From positions 1 to 64,000 of the forward strand of contig NZ_ANBD01000161.1 of NCBI RefSeq assembly GCF_000341005.1: a DNA stretch of 64,000 bases, in the 5' to 3' direction. The translations under genes were made by a program, and so were the position numbers. A model generated the notes under the pieces. It was not told where the DNA came from. It saw only the letters and a list, made by a program, of their open reading frames with translations, and searched no databases. The DNA comes from Nocardiopsis alkaliphila YIM 80379. GTDB taxonomy: Bacteria > Actinomycetota > Actinomycetes > Streptosporangiales > Streptosporangiaceae. Below are positions 1 through 7,762 of this stretch, piece after piece. The number at the start of each line of letters is the position of its first letter. The first letter of the stretch is position 1.

Positions 1-25
1 GTGGGAGAGTAGGTTGCTGCCACGG
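1..25 (+). rRNA. rrf: 5S ribosomal RNA, 3' end only
   Basis: The first 25 bases match the conserved 3' end of actinobacterial 5S rRNA (GTGGGAGAGTAGG followed by a short stem closing in CTGCCACGG), and a strong Rho-independent terminator follows 10 bases later. The rest of the gene, and presumably the 16S-23S part of the rrn operon, lies left of the window. The exact 3' end is uncertain by a few bases. Confidence 0.8.
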
Positions 26-35
26 TTTTTTGTGA

Positions 36-67
36 GGGGGGTCCGTAATACGGACCCCCCTTTTTTT
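36..67 (+). terminator. Rho-independent terminator of the rrn operon
   Basis: A perfect 11-bp stem (GGGGGGTCCGT at 36-46 with ACGGACCCCCC at 50-60), a 3-base loop, then seven T residues at 61-67. It ends the 5S rRNA transcript. Confidence 0.9.
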
Positions 68-301
68 GTGCCTAAAGCGCTGGATGGAGCACGCTCTGGG
101 CCGAGGGCTCCGCGAACCCGTTCCCTTGAGGTGGTGGCGGAGCAACGAAGAACCCAGGAGCGGTGTCACCAGAATCGGGGCACTCCTATCGGTGCGACCT
201 TGGGTTCGACCCTTTCCGCGTTCGGTGCCGGAGGGAAGTATACGTCCAGAGTCGACGAGGAAGGATGGGCTCGACTTCGGGCAGGGGTGCATGCCTGTCC
301 A

Positions 302-359
302 CCGATGCCACGAAGAAGGCATCGGGATACGAGGAACAGCCCACGGCGGAAGTGGGCTG
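302..359 (-). terminator. Two tandem hairpins behind the small minus-strand genes
   Basis: Two perfect 8-bp inverted repeats lie in a row: CCGATGCC (302-309) with GGCATCGG (318-325), and CAGCCCAC (337-344) with GTGGGCTG (352-359). They lie just downstream of the minus-strand gene ending at 383, so they may end its transcript, although neither has a clear T tract. Between 68 and 301 I see no gene or other feature. Confidence 0.4.
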
Positions 360-382
360 CTACTGAGAGCCCAGGTCCGGGG

Positions 383-484
383 TCAGACCTGGTCGTCATC
401 GGCCTCCGGGGCCTCGATGAGCTGCCGTAGCAGCGCAACGAAATCCTCTTCGCTCATCGTCGACCAGTCCACGTTCTCGTTCAT
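383..484 (-). CDS. Small acidic hypothetical protein (33 aa)
   Basis: A 33-residue acidic reading frame beginning MNENVDWSTMSEEDF. The ATG at 484 is preceded by a purine-rich GGGGGA about 10 bases upstream. The same frame stays open further upstream (ATG at 535, GTG at 562), but third-position GC is high only from 484 onward, which supports the short form. It lies 128 bases downstream of the HTH/zinc-motif gene on the same strand and is probably cotranscribed. I recognise no family; the acidic helix-like sequence could bind a partner protein. Existence is moderately likely, function unknown. Confidence 0.45.
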   Translation of the reverse strand: MNENVDWSTMSEEDFVALLRQLIEAPEADDDQV

Positions 485-612
485 GTTCAGCGGTTTCCCC
501 CGAACTCTCGCTCGATAAGCCTCGGTTGGGCTCATTGCTTCGAGAAGTTCGTTGAACAGCACGTTTTCGCAGGTCGCGGCAGTGGCCGGAAGTGGACGCG
601 GGTTCCTCTTGA

Positions 613-921
613 TCAGACTCGCTGCTGGATCGCGCTACGACACTCAGGGCAACGACAGCGCTTGTTGTATCCGGTCACACTGCCGTGTGGCAGGGAGGGG
701 TCCCGTTGCTGAGTGAGGGTGGCGTCCAACTGGTCACCGAAGGCGGTAAGGATACGGGCGGTGGAGAAGACCTGTTTCGGGTTGATGCCCAGTTCTTGGG
801 CTGCTTCGTCGATGTGCTTACCCATGCGGAGTTTCGCGATGAGTCGTGACCGTGTGCTCGGAGGCATCTCGGCCTCCGCGTTCGCGATCAACTGCTCTGC
901 GTCGTCAAGCGGGTAGCTCAT
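613..921 (-). CDS. Small HTH protein with C-terminal CxCxxC motif
   Basis: A 102-residue protein. Residues about 20-65 look like a helix-turn-helix (KHIDEAAQELGINPKQV). The C-terminus carries HGSVTGYNKRCRCPECR, the H-G-x2-G-Y-x3-C-x-C-x2-C signature common in small zinc-binding proteins of actinophages, plasmids and integrative elements. The ATG at 921 has a good GAGGAAA ribosome site. The gene diverges from the XRE regulator at 1218, so the roughly 300-base gap (922-1217) holds both promoters. Likely a small DNA-binding protein of mobile-element origin; its targets are unknown. Confidence 0.7.
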   Translation of the reverse strand: MSYPLDDAEQLIANAEAEMPPSTRSRLIAKLRMGKHIDEAAQELGINPKQVFSTARILTAFGDQLDATLTQQRDPSLPHGSVTGYNKRCRCPECRSAIQQRV

Positions 922-1148
922 GGGTTTCCTCTATGTGTGCGGGCAAGGCCCGTCGAAACAGGCGCCTCAAGCATCGTACGTGCCTCACGGACCGCCCTGG
1001 CTGGGGCGGGCGAGGGCTGTGTGCCTCCTGTGGTTCGTGTGACTCCTGCACATTGAAATCCCCTCACACATCGTAACAAAGAGCCGGATTCTCTCGAGGA
1101 GGCTCTGTCTCTAATGCATCGAAACGGCTGCTGTTTCCTAGAAACGCA

Positions 1149-1164
1149 TTGCTAGATGCTAGAC
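1149..1164 (+). promoter_or_regulatory. TTGCTAG/TGCTAG direct repeat upstream of the XRE gene
   Basis: TTGCTAGATGCTAGAC contains GCTAGA twice in tandem about 55 bases before the XRE start codon. A candidate -10 (TACTCT) lies at 1193-1198. A closely similar repeat, TTGCTAGTCTGCTAGGT, lies at 2112-2128 just downstream of this regulator gene and upstream of DLW-39. The pair could be operators of the XRE protein, but the second copy also reads as an extended -10 promoter. Confidence 0.35.
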
Positions 1165-1217
1165 AGCGTGTTTCGCTGGTGGCATAACCCGATACTCTGC
1201 GTCATTGGATCAGCGTT

Positions 1218-2051
1218 ATGACCAGCCCCACGGTTCGCCGACGGCGACTGTCCGCAGAACTCCGCCGCCGTCGTGTTCAGGCAAGGATGACCCTCAACGA
1301 CGTCGCCGAGGAGCTCGAATGGTCGCCGGCCAAGCTCGGTCACATCGAGACCGGGATCCGTAAGTGGCCGTCGGTCATGGAGGTCTCCGCCCTGCTGGAG
1401 CTGTACGGGGTCACCGGAGGCCAACGGGAAGCGATCCTGACCCTGGTGCGGGAGTCCCGCTTGCGGCCCTGGTGGACCGAATACGAGGACGTCCTGTCCT
1501 CCGCCTACGTGGGCAACGAGGCCGGGGCCATCGCGATGCGGACCTACGCGGGCATCCTCGTCCCCGACCTGCTCCAGGTGCCCGATTACACCGCTGTCGT
1601 CGCGAGGTCCCTAGGGCACGGTGACCAGGGAGCCCAACGAATGGTGGCCGCTCACCTCAAACGTCAGGAGATCCTCCTCTCGGGCTCCCTGGGCCGTTAC
1701 CACGCGGTCATCGAGGAGGACGCCCTCCAGCGTGTCGCCGGGGACCTGTCCCTGTTGCGGGCCCAGGCCGACCGCATCGTCGAACTCGCCACCGAGTCCC
1801 AACACGTCACCGTGCAACTCCTGTCGACCTCCGCCGGCCCACACCCCGGGGCGGCCGGGCCCTTCTCCATCCTGGAGTTCGAGGAGGACGAGGCCGACCT
1901 CGCCTACGTCGAGTCGGCTCACGGCGGAACGATCGTCGAGTCGGAGGAAGCCGTTCGCTCTTGTCGTCGGGTTTGGGGCGAACTCACCCGGATCGCGGCC
2001 TCCCCACGGGACACGCTTGGGATCCTGCGCCGAATGGCCCTGCTGACCTGA
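1218..2051 (+). CDS. XRE-family regulator with DUF5753 domain
   Basis: A 277-residue cytoplasmic regulator. Residues about 12-65 form an XRE helix-turn-helix (LNDVAEELEWSPAKLGHIE), and residues about 95-270 are the DUF5753 domain usual in actinomycete regulators of this type, including the conserved IPDLLQ-like segment (ILVPDLLQVPDY) and a C-terminal YVES. Many relatives are paired with a small DUF397 protein; none is seen here. The ATG at 1218 fits the family start. GCTAG repeats lie both upstream and downstream and may be its targets. The regulated process is unknown. Confidence 0.85.
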   Translation: MTSPTVRRRRLSAELRRRRVQARMTLNDVAEELEWSPAKLGHIETGIRKWPSVMEVSALLELYGVTGGQREAILTLVRESRLRPWWTEYEDVLSSAYVGNEAGAIAMRTYAGILVPDLLQVPDYTAVVARSLGHGDQGAQRMVAAHLKRQEILLSGSLGRYHAVIEEDALQRVAGDLSLLRAQADRIVELATESQHVTVQLLSTSAGPHPGAAGPFSILEFEEDEADLAYVESAHGGTIVESEEAVRSCRRVWGELTRIAASPRDTLGILRRMALLT

Positions 2052-2218
2052 GGGTGTAGGGCGAAAACCGATGTGATTCGGTCCACGATGGCGAGGAACG
2101 CCCGCTACGGCTTGCTAGTCTGCTAGGTGACAACCTCATAAAGTCGCTCCCGGAGACCCGCCAAGGGGCGGGTGCCCGTGTGCACGACCGGTTTTCCAAC
2201 AGAGAAAGGGTCCGGACA

Positions 2219-2341
2219 GTGAAGAAGATCATCGTTCTGGCGCTGGTGGCCCTCGGGGCTTTCGCCGTCTACCGCAAGATCCAGGCGGACCGCGCCGAGC
2301 TCGACCTGTGGACGGAAGCCACCGCGGCCAGCGAGAGCTGA
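2219..2341 (+). CDS. DLW-39 family small membrane protein
   Basis: A 40-residue protein with an N-terminal membrane segment (KKIIVLALVALGAFAVYRK) and the family tail IQADRAELDLWTEAT, which includes the D-L-W triplet that gives the family its name. GTG start with the purine-rich ribosome site AGAGAAAGGG about 9 bases upstream. In actinobacteria this gene commonly sits near gyrA and tRNA-Ala, and here tRNA-Ala follows 228 bases later. Function is unknown; a single-pass inner-membrane protein is likely. Confidence 0.85.
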   Translation: MKKIIVLALVALGAFAVYRKIQADRAELDLWTEATAASES

Positions 2342-2568
2342 TCGCGGACCCGACCGGCCACTCACAGGGGGCCGGGGGTTCCCGGGGCGGGGCGCACATC
2401 ACGTGCGTCGCCCGCTATCCGCTGGTGACACGAAGACGTGGGTGGGCCGACGATCCCGTGGTGCGACCCACGGCTTTGTGCTGCGTCCGGCCCCCTGTCC
2501 CATGCACCGAACCACCTCCCGATGCGGGTATGCTCTGCATGGTGGCCGGGCCTGAGCCCGGTGCCGAT

Positions 2569-2641
2569 GGGGCCATAGCTCAGCTGGCAGAGCGCCGGTT
2601 TTGCATACCGGAGGTCAGGGGTTCGACTCCCCTTGGCTCCA
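2569..2641 (+). tRNA. alaT: tRNA-Ala(UGC)
   Basis: A complete cloverleaf: acceptor GGGGCCA pairs with TGGCTCC, the D arm is AGCTCAGCTGG, the anticodon TGC is at 2602-2604 inside a CCGGT/ACCGG-type stem, and the T arm is GGGGTTCGACTCCCC. CCA is not encoded. It is followed by a strong hairpin. Confidence 0.95.
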
Positions 2642-2652
2642 CTCACACGGGG

Positions 2653-2682
2653 ACGACCCTGCTCGCGCGCGAGCAGGGTCGT
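2653..2682 (+). terminator. Hairpin terminator after tRNA-Ala
   Basis: A perfect 13-bp stem (ACGACCCTGCTCG with CGAGCAGGGTCGT) around a 4-base loop, followed by TTTCG. It probably ends the tRNA transcript. Confidence 0.75.
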
Positions 2683-2808
2683 TTCGTGCTTTCCGGGGGT
2701 GCCCCGGCTCCCACGTGGTCGAGGACGGGCCAGGCGTGGTGCGGGAGCCCTGCCAAGGGTTTCGTTCACTGCCTTTGGAGAATGGGTCGGAAAGGTAGCC
2801 GGCGGCTC

Positions 2809-3807
2809 TCATGACGTTCGCCCGAACGTGAGATGCGCGGACAATGCCCGAAGGAAGTCGGGTGCGTCGAAAGCCTCGCCGGCAGAGGCGACACCGGTCA
2901 CCCGGGCCCGTCCGCTGAGGATTCTCAGGGCCGCCTCCACGGCCAAGGGCGCGGTGACGGCGTAGATGTCTCGTCCGGTGACGAACACGTGCTCCTCCTC
3001 GTCTTTCGAGCGCACGAGGACGTCGACGAGGAAGGATTCCGCCCGTCGGTCGTCGGTAGCGGTCGGCAGGTGCGGGTCCGCCACTTCTTCGGCGGCCTCG
3101 AGCGTCATGTAGGTGGTCACTCGGGGAACGTCCACGTGGCTGGGGATGGTGACGACGTCGACCATCGAGAACTCACCGATGACTCGTCGTGGACCCAGTG
3201 GCTGGGGGAAGGGCCACTCCAGTATCGGAGGAGCGTCATCGCGATACTCCAGGTGTCCATCCTCGTGGCGGACTCGCCGGCCCTCGCGTCGACCCCGCGA
3301 AACCCGACCGGCGACCCGTGTCCCGGGGGTGGGATGCCAACCACTCAGTCCGTACGCGACGTGCACTTCGTCGGCGGCGGTCCGCTTTCCCAGGGCCGTT
3401 GTGGTCAGTAGGTCACCGAGACCACCGAAGAAGGCCATGGCGGGGATGACCGATATTCGCGCGTGGTGGGCACGGTCGGTGAAGCGTGCGAACGTGTCCT
3501 GGACCAGCTCGATCTCGGCGCTCACATCCACGTAGGAGATGCCCGTGCGCAGCGCGGCCTCGATCATCGGAGCGGCGGTCGTGGCGAAAGGCCCCGCGCA
3601 GTTGATGACGGCCTGGGCTCCGAACAGGGCACGGTCGAGGGATTCAGGATCGTCGACCGATGCGCGTCGAACCTCCAACTCCGGATGGGCCGCTCGCAAC
3701 CCCGCCTCATCGCGTCCTGAGGGAAGCGGGTCCAAGCCGCGCTCCAATAACTCGCGCACCACGAATCGGCCGGTGTGCCCAGAGGCACCGAACACCGCCA
3801 CCTTCAT
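2809..3807 (-). CDS. Saccharopine-dehydrogenase-like NAD(P)-binding oxidoreductase
   Basis: A 332-residue protein opening with a Rossmann fold (KVAVFGASGHTGRFV, glycine motif GASGHTG), typical of the saccharopine dehydrogenase NADP-binding family and its trans-acting enoyl-reductase-like relatives. VINCAGPF near residue 70 is also typical. ATG at 3807 is chosen because GGGGAGCG lies just upstream and the Rossmann strand begins at once; a longer frame to 3933 would overlap the divergent GlxA gene. Divergence from that regulator suggests it controls this gene. The substrate cannot be told from sequence. Confidence 0.8.
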   Translation of the reverse strand: MKVAVFGASGHTGRFVVRELLERGLDPLPSGRDEAGLRAAHPELEVRRASVDDPESLDRALFGAQAVINCAGPFATTAAPMIEAALRTGISYVDVSAEIELVQDTFARFTDRAHHARISVIPAMAFFGGLGDLLTTTALGKRTAADEVHVAYGLSGWHPTPGTRVAGRVSRGRREGRRVRHEDGHLEYRDDAPPILEWPFPQPLGPRRVIGEFSMVDVVTIPSHVDVPRVTTYMTLEAAEEVADPHLPTATDDRRAESFLVDVLVRSKDEEEHVFVTGRDIYAVTAPLAVEAALRILSGRARVTGVASAGEAFDAPDFLRALSAHLTFGRTS

Positions 3808-3894
3808 CATCGCTCCCCATACTCGCGGGTCATCTCCGTGAACATCCTGGGGGCGCTGCCTTCCCAGGGCCAGAGTCCGAAACGACAGGCCCCG

Positions 3895-3900
3895 TACAAT
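3895..3900 (+). promoter_or_regulatory. -10 element of a leaderless promoter (GlxA-like gene)
   Basis: TACAAT lies exactly 7 bases before the ATG at 3908, and there is no ribosome site. This places the transcription start at or next to the start codon. Confidence 0.6.
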
Positions 3901-3907
3901 TTCGGAC

Positions 3908-4849
3908 ATGAGTACTGTCGCGTTGGCGATCACCGACGGGATGCTTCACTTCGAGACGGCCATGGCCTATGAAATCTTCGGTTCGGCCCCCGCCGGGGTG
4001 ACCGTCTCCTGGTACGAACTCCTTGTCTGTGGCGCTGGACCGGTCCAGGTAGGGCGCTTTCTGTTGGAGCCGGACCGAGGATTGGACCGACTGCTCCACG
4101 CCGACACGGTGCTCGTTCCGGCCTTGGCCGATGTCGACGAAGATCCGCCGGCCGCGCTGGTCGAAGCGGTCCGGGCGGCCCACGAGGCGGGGGCCCGTGT
4201 GGTCTCCCTGTGTACGGGGGCGTTCGTCCTGGCCGCCGCAGGCCTGTTGGACGGGCGGCGTGCGACCACACACTGGGCCCACACGGAGGCGATGGCCACT
4301 CGCTATCCTCGGGTGGAGGTCGACCCGGGGGTGCTCTACGTCGACGAGGGCGATGTGCTCACCTCGGCCGGTAAGGCCGCCGCCATGGACCTGTGTCTGT
4401 ACCTGGTCCGTACGGACCATGGCTCGCTGGTCGCCAACACCGTCGCTCGTCGCCTGGTCGTGGCACCGCACAGGGACGGTGGTCAGGCACAATTCGTCAT
4501 GGCCCCGGTGCCGTCCGAGGGAATCGTCGGCCCACTCGATGCTCTCCTGCCTTGGATGCTGGAACGGCTCGATCTTCCGTTGGGGATGGCCGAACTGGCA
4601 CGCCGCGCGAACATGAGTGAACGACACCTGGGCCGTCTCTTCAGGGCGACGACTGGTACGACTCCGTCGCGATGGCTGTCGACCCAGCGGATTCGCCGGG
4701 CCCAGGAACTCTTGGAGGGTACCGACATGAGTGTGGAGGGAATCGCCGCCGCAGTGGGCATGGGCACGGCGGCGACCCTGCGCCGCCACTTCCACCGCTC
4801 GGTCGGGGTGTCTCCGAACGCTTACCGCCGTACCTTTCGTGCGGGATGA
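3908..4849 (+). CDS. GlxA-family transcriptional regulator (DJ-1/PfpI plus AraC HTH)
   Basis: A 313-residue regulator. Residues 1-165 form a DJ-1/PfpI (class I glutamine amidotransferase-like) domain with the elbow VSLCTGAFVLAAAGLL, and residues about 215-310 carry two AraC-type helix-turn-helix motifs (MAELARRANMSERHLGRLF and VEGIAAAVGMGTAATLRRHF). This arrangement defines the GlxA/FtrA group, which usually controls neighbouring catabolic or redox genes. The likely target is the divergent oxidoreductase at 2809-3807, 100 bases away. Translation appears leaderless. Confidence 0.88.
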   Translation: MSTVALAITDGMLHFETAMAYEIFGSAPAGVTVSWYELLVCGAGPVQVGRFLLEPDRGLDRLLHADTVLVPALADVDEDPPAALVEAVRAAHEAGARVVSLCTGAFVLAAAGLLDGRRATTHWAHTEAMATRYPRVEVDPGVLYVDEGDVLTSAGKAAAMDLCLYLVRTDHGSLVANTVARRLVVAPHRDGGQAQFVMAPVPSEGIVGPLDALLPWMLERLDLPLGMAELARRANMSERHLGRLFRATTGTTPSRWLSTQRIRRAQELLEGTDMSVEGIAAAVGMGTAATLRRHFHRSVGVSPNAYRRTFRAG

Positions 4850-5597
4850 TCACTCCCGGCAGCATCGACACCGACGTCCAGATGTCCGTGACGTCTAGGC
4901 GTCGGTTCGTTCCAGGGGGTATCGGCTTCTCTGCGGTGGGAGCCGCGAACCTTCTGTCAGTGGGCATTCGCGAACAATCCCGCGGTATGGGATCTAGGGC
5001 CCGATGGAATGGAGTCAGTGGGTCCTAAAGATGGGATTTTGTCAGGGTTACTAAACAGTAGTTCCATGCTTATTCGGTCGAACATCGAGCGTGCGACGCG
5101 AGGTTGCTCTGTGTGGCCGAGAGAGGGTTTCTTCTAGTTCGTTCGGGGGAGTGGGGCTCTGGGGCGTCCGGTTCGGCCAGGCCTGTCCGCGTAGGGCGAG
5201 GACCCCTTCGAATGGCGTGAAGTCGCAGGTCATTAGGGTCTTCGAGGAATGGTCAGGAGCAGACCTTTCCGGTCGTTCATTCGCTGCCGCTCCTATCACA
5301 TGTAGTCACCCTCCGTGTGTGTATGATGACACTTCCTGTAGGGGCAATGGTCCTAGTGGGCCATATGAGAAATAGGCCTCTTGGGGTCTGTTGGTGAACT
5401 GGGACGATCCGTAGTTTCGACACCAACGACAAAGAGGAACCCAGCCCGCCGAAACGAACGATCCCCGAAGGCGAACCGAGCGGCCCCCCGTCCGGCTTCG
5501 CGCACCATCCTCGTACCGGCCGGGTGAATCCTCGTCCGCCGACAGCCGGTCGGCGAGTTTCGATCACCACACATGCTGATCTTGGGAGTGGGGCAAC
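4850..5597. other. Long intergenic region before the WhiB gene
   Basis: About 750 bases with no convincing reading frame on either strand. The right part (about 5380-5597) contains a long hairpin (GTTGGTG near 5390 with CACCAAC near 5420) and could be a structured leader of the WhiB gene. I recognise no known riboswitch class. Confidence 0.5.
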
Positions 5598-5927
5598 ATG
5601 TGGAATGAGAAGATGGCGGCTCGTGCCAAGTGCCGTGAAATCGACCCCGACGCACTATTCGTCCAGGGTGCCGCGCAGAATCGCGCCAAGCTGATCTGTC
5701 GCGGTTGTCCGGTCCGAACCCAGTGCCTCGCCGAGGCTCTGGACAGCCGAATCGAATTCGGTGTCTGGGGCGGTATGACCGAACGTGAGCGCCGTGCCTT
5801 GTTGCGTCGGCGCAAGGACGTCACCAATTGGTACGACCTCCTCACCAGCGCAGAGAGGCGTTACCAGGAGGAACGCTCCGACAAGGAGCCGGTGAGCGGT
5901 ACCCCCGCCATCGCCGTCCGACGCTGA
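5598..5927 (+). CDS. wblA: WhiB-family iron-sulfur regulator, WblA-like
   Basis: A 109-residue WhiB protein. Four cysteines at 12, 34, 37 and 43 bind the [4Fe-4S] cluster, and FGVWGGMTERERR (54-66) is the family turn and basic region that contacts DNA or sigma factor. The segment LFVQGAAQNRAK is typical of the WblA (Streptomyces)/WhiB4 (Mycobacterium) branch, which controls development, antibiotic genes and redox response; the symbol is given on that similarity. The ATG is preceded by GGGAGTGGGG. A long upstream gap suggests an extended regulatory region or leader. Confidence 0.85.
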   Translation: MWNEKMAARAKCREIDPDALFVQGAAQNRAKLICRGCPVRTQCLAEALDSRIEFGVWGGMTERERRALLRRRKDVTNWYDLLTSAERRYQEERSDKEPVSGTPAIAVRR

Positions 5928-6223
5928 GTACGGCCCGACCGGGGAGGGGAGCCCTGGTACGACCGTGACGAGGATGCTCGCGCGTGGCTGTGGGAGGGGC
6001 CGGGTGCGGAGCGGGGAGTAGGGTCCCGTCCATCGACGAATCGACCGAGCAGGCCCTGGGGAGGGCCGAAAGTCGGTGCCGTGTCCCCACCTTCGGGAGG
6101 AGGGCGGCTCAGGGGAGGATCAGGGACGACCCCCATACCCGTACCCGCCCTCGTGCAGCATGATGGAGGAGGGCGCGATCATCCTCGTACGGTCGAGCCC
6201 CACACAGTCTCTTGGGAGTGGGG

Positions 6224-6886
6224 ATGTCAGAGCAGATGGGGAGGAACCCGGCACCGTGGGGGCAGAGCGGCCCCAGACCGCAGGTCCGGCTCACCCACGC
6301 GGACCGGGACGCCGTGGCGGAGGTCCTTCGTGAGGCCTATTCCACCGGTCAGCTGGAGGAAGAGGAGTTCGACGAACGGCTCGACCAGGCCATGCGGGCC
6401 AAGGTGGCCTCGGAACTCGTCCCGCTGACGGAGGACCTCGGGGTCAGCGGGTTCGACGAGAGCAGGTTCCAGGGTCAAAGCCGGGGCGAACGGGGTCGTT
6501 TCCGTGGTCGAGGCGGGCGTGGCCCCAATGATCTGCGCGATCTCAGGACCGACAATCCGGTCGAGAAGGTCGGGGCGGGTCTGAGCCACGCGTCCGCGTT
6601 CTTCTTTCCCCTGCTCGGTCCGTTGCTGGTCCTGCTGGTCAGTCCGAATAGTTCGTCCTTCATGCGTAGGCACGCTCTGGAGGCGCTGAACTTCCAGCTC
6701 TACTGGCTGGTCGCCATGATCGTCACGGCGGTGGCGTCGGTCCTCATCCTGCCGATCCTGTTGTTGCTGGCGGTGGCCTTCGGCGGACTCGTCCTACCGA
6801 TCATCGGGGCCGCCACCAACATCATGGGTAAGGGCTGGCGCTATCCGCTGACCTACCGCTTCATCAAGGACGATGAAGGGGAGTGA
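6224..6886 (+). CDS. DUF1707 and DUF4870 (Tic20-like) membrane protein
   Basis: A 220-residue protein. Residues about 15-75 are a DUF1707 domain (VRLTHADRDAVAEVLREAY, QLEEEEFDERLDQA). A basic Arg/Gly linker follows, then residues about 115-210 form a DUF4870/Tic20-like domain with three hydrophobic segments (ASAFFFPLLGPLLVLLVS, YWLVAMIVTAVASVLI, LAVAFGGLVLPIIGA). ATG at 6224 is chosen over an upstream TTG because GGGAGTGGGG precedes it closely. Integral membrane protein of unknown role. It ends in a bidirectional hairpin shared with the convergent gene. Confidence 0.8.
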   Translation: MSEQMGRNPAPWGQSGPRPQVRLTHADRDAVAEVLREAYSTGQLEEEEFDERLDQAMRAKVASELVPLTEDLGVSGFDESRFQGQSRGERGRFRGRGGRGPNDLRDLRTDNPVEKVGAGLSHASAFFFPLLGPLLVLLVSPNSSSFMRRHALEALNFQLYWLVAMIVTAVASVLILPILLLLAVAFGGLVLPIIGAATNIMGKGWRYPLTYRFIKDDEGE

Positions 6887-6887
6887 G

Positions 6888-6925
6888 CCCTTCGGGTTCG
6901 AGGAGTGATGCTCGAACCCGAAGGG
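6888..6925. terminator. Bidirectional hairpin terminator
   Basis: A perfect 15-bp stem (CCCTTCGGGTTCGAG with CTCGAACCCGAAGGG) around an 8-base loop between two convergent genes. Confidence 0.8.
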
Positions 6926-6933
6926 GCGGGGGC

Positions 6934-7518
6934 TCACTTGCCGGGGCGCCCGTTCTCCTGAGCACGGTTGCCATTACCGGTGGCGCGAACCTTCTCCTTC
7001 GTCTTGGTGTCCTTGGCCGCCTCGGCGGCGTCGTCCGCTACCTGCGCGGCCTTCTCCTGCAGGTTGTCGCGGGTCTCACGGACCTGTTCCCGAGCCTGGT
7101 CCAGGTGTTCCTGCCACTCGGCGTCCTGGGAGGCCTGGCGCAGCCGGATGAGCGAGTAGACGATCACACCGCCCACCAGGGCGGCACCACCGATCACGAT
7201 GCCACGAGGGATCCGACCGCCGCCCTTGCGGAACACTCCCAGACCCTGGCGGGTGGGCTTGGGGTCGATCCGCTGCGCGGCGTTGGTCAGCATTCCGGCC
7301 ACACGCGGTGCGACGGTGTCCTCGACCCGCTGCGCGGCCGTCTCCAAACGGGGAGCGGTCCAACCACGGGCCTGGAGGAGCGTCAGGGCGGCCTGGTCCC
7401 GAGCCTGGTCGGCGTAGGGGCCAAGGCGGTCGGCCTGATCCTTGGCCAGGTCCTGTAGGCGTGCGAGGGTGATCTCCGCCTCCTTGCGTGCCTTGCGACG
7501 CTTGGCAGTGATAGGCAC
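6934..7518 (-). CDS. Membrane-anchored coiled-coil protein, DUF5324-like
   Basis: A 194-residue protein. A charged N-terminal helix region (MPITAKRRKARKEAEITLARLQDLAKDQ...) leads to one membrane segment near residues 108-128 (IPRGIVIGGAALVGGVIVYSLIRL), then an Ala/Glu/Lys-rich coiled coil ending in a basic tail. Length and layout resemble the actinobacterial DUF5324 family found near the ppiA-crgA region. Function unknown; it may tether or organise something at the membrane. Confidence 0.65.
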   Translation of the reverse strand: MPITAKRRKARKEAEITLARLQDLAKDQADRLGPYADQARDQAALTLLQARGWTAPRLETAAQRVEDTVAPRVAGMLTNAAQRIDPKPTRQGLGVFRKGGGRIPRGIVIGGAALVGGVIVYSLIRLRQASQDAEWQEHLDQAREQVRETRDNLQEKAAQVADDAAEAAKDTKTKEKVRATGNGNRAQENGRPGK

Positions 7519-7762
7519 GTCGTCAGCTCCTTAAATCGTTGTCACCGGTTCGTACGGCATCCCATCCGGTGCCCGATACGTCAGGCCACGGAGGGCGTTG
7601 TTCGTCGTCCCTACCCCGTTACTCGGGTGTTATCTCAACATACGTCCTCTGCGTCTGTGATCTACGTTTCGACACCGTCCAGGCCCGTCGGATCTCCGAC
7701 GAAGCGCGACGAAGGGAGGGGTAACGTGATCACGTAATCTCACTCGAACGAAAGGCACTGAG

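Noticed and set aside
14-518. Several plus-strand frames after the 5S rRNA
   Set aside because: They start inside or right after the rRNA terminator, lack ribosome sites and have unnatural Arg/Ser composition.
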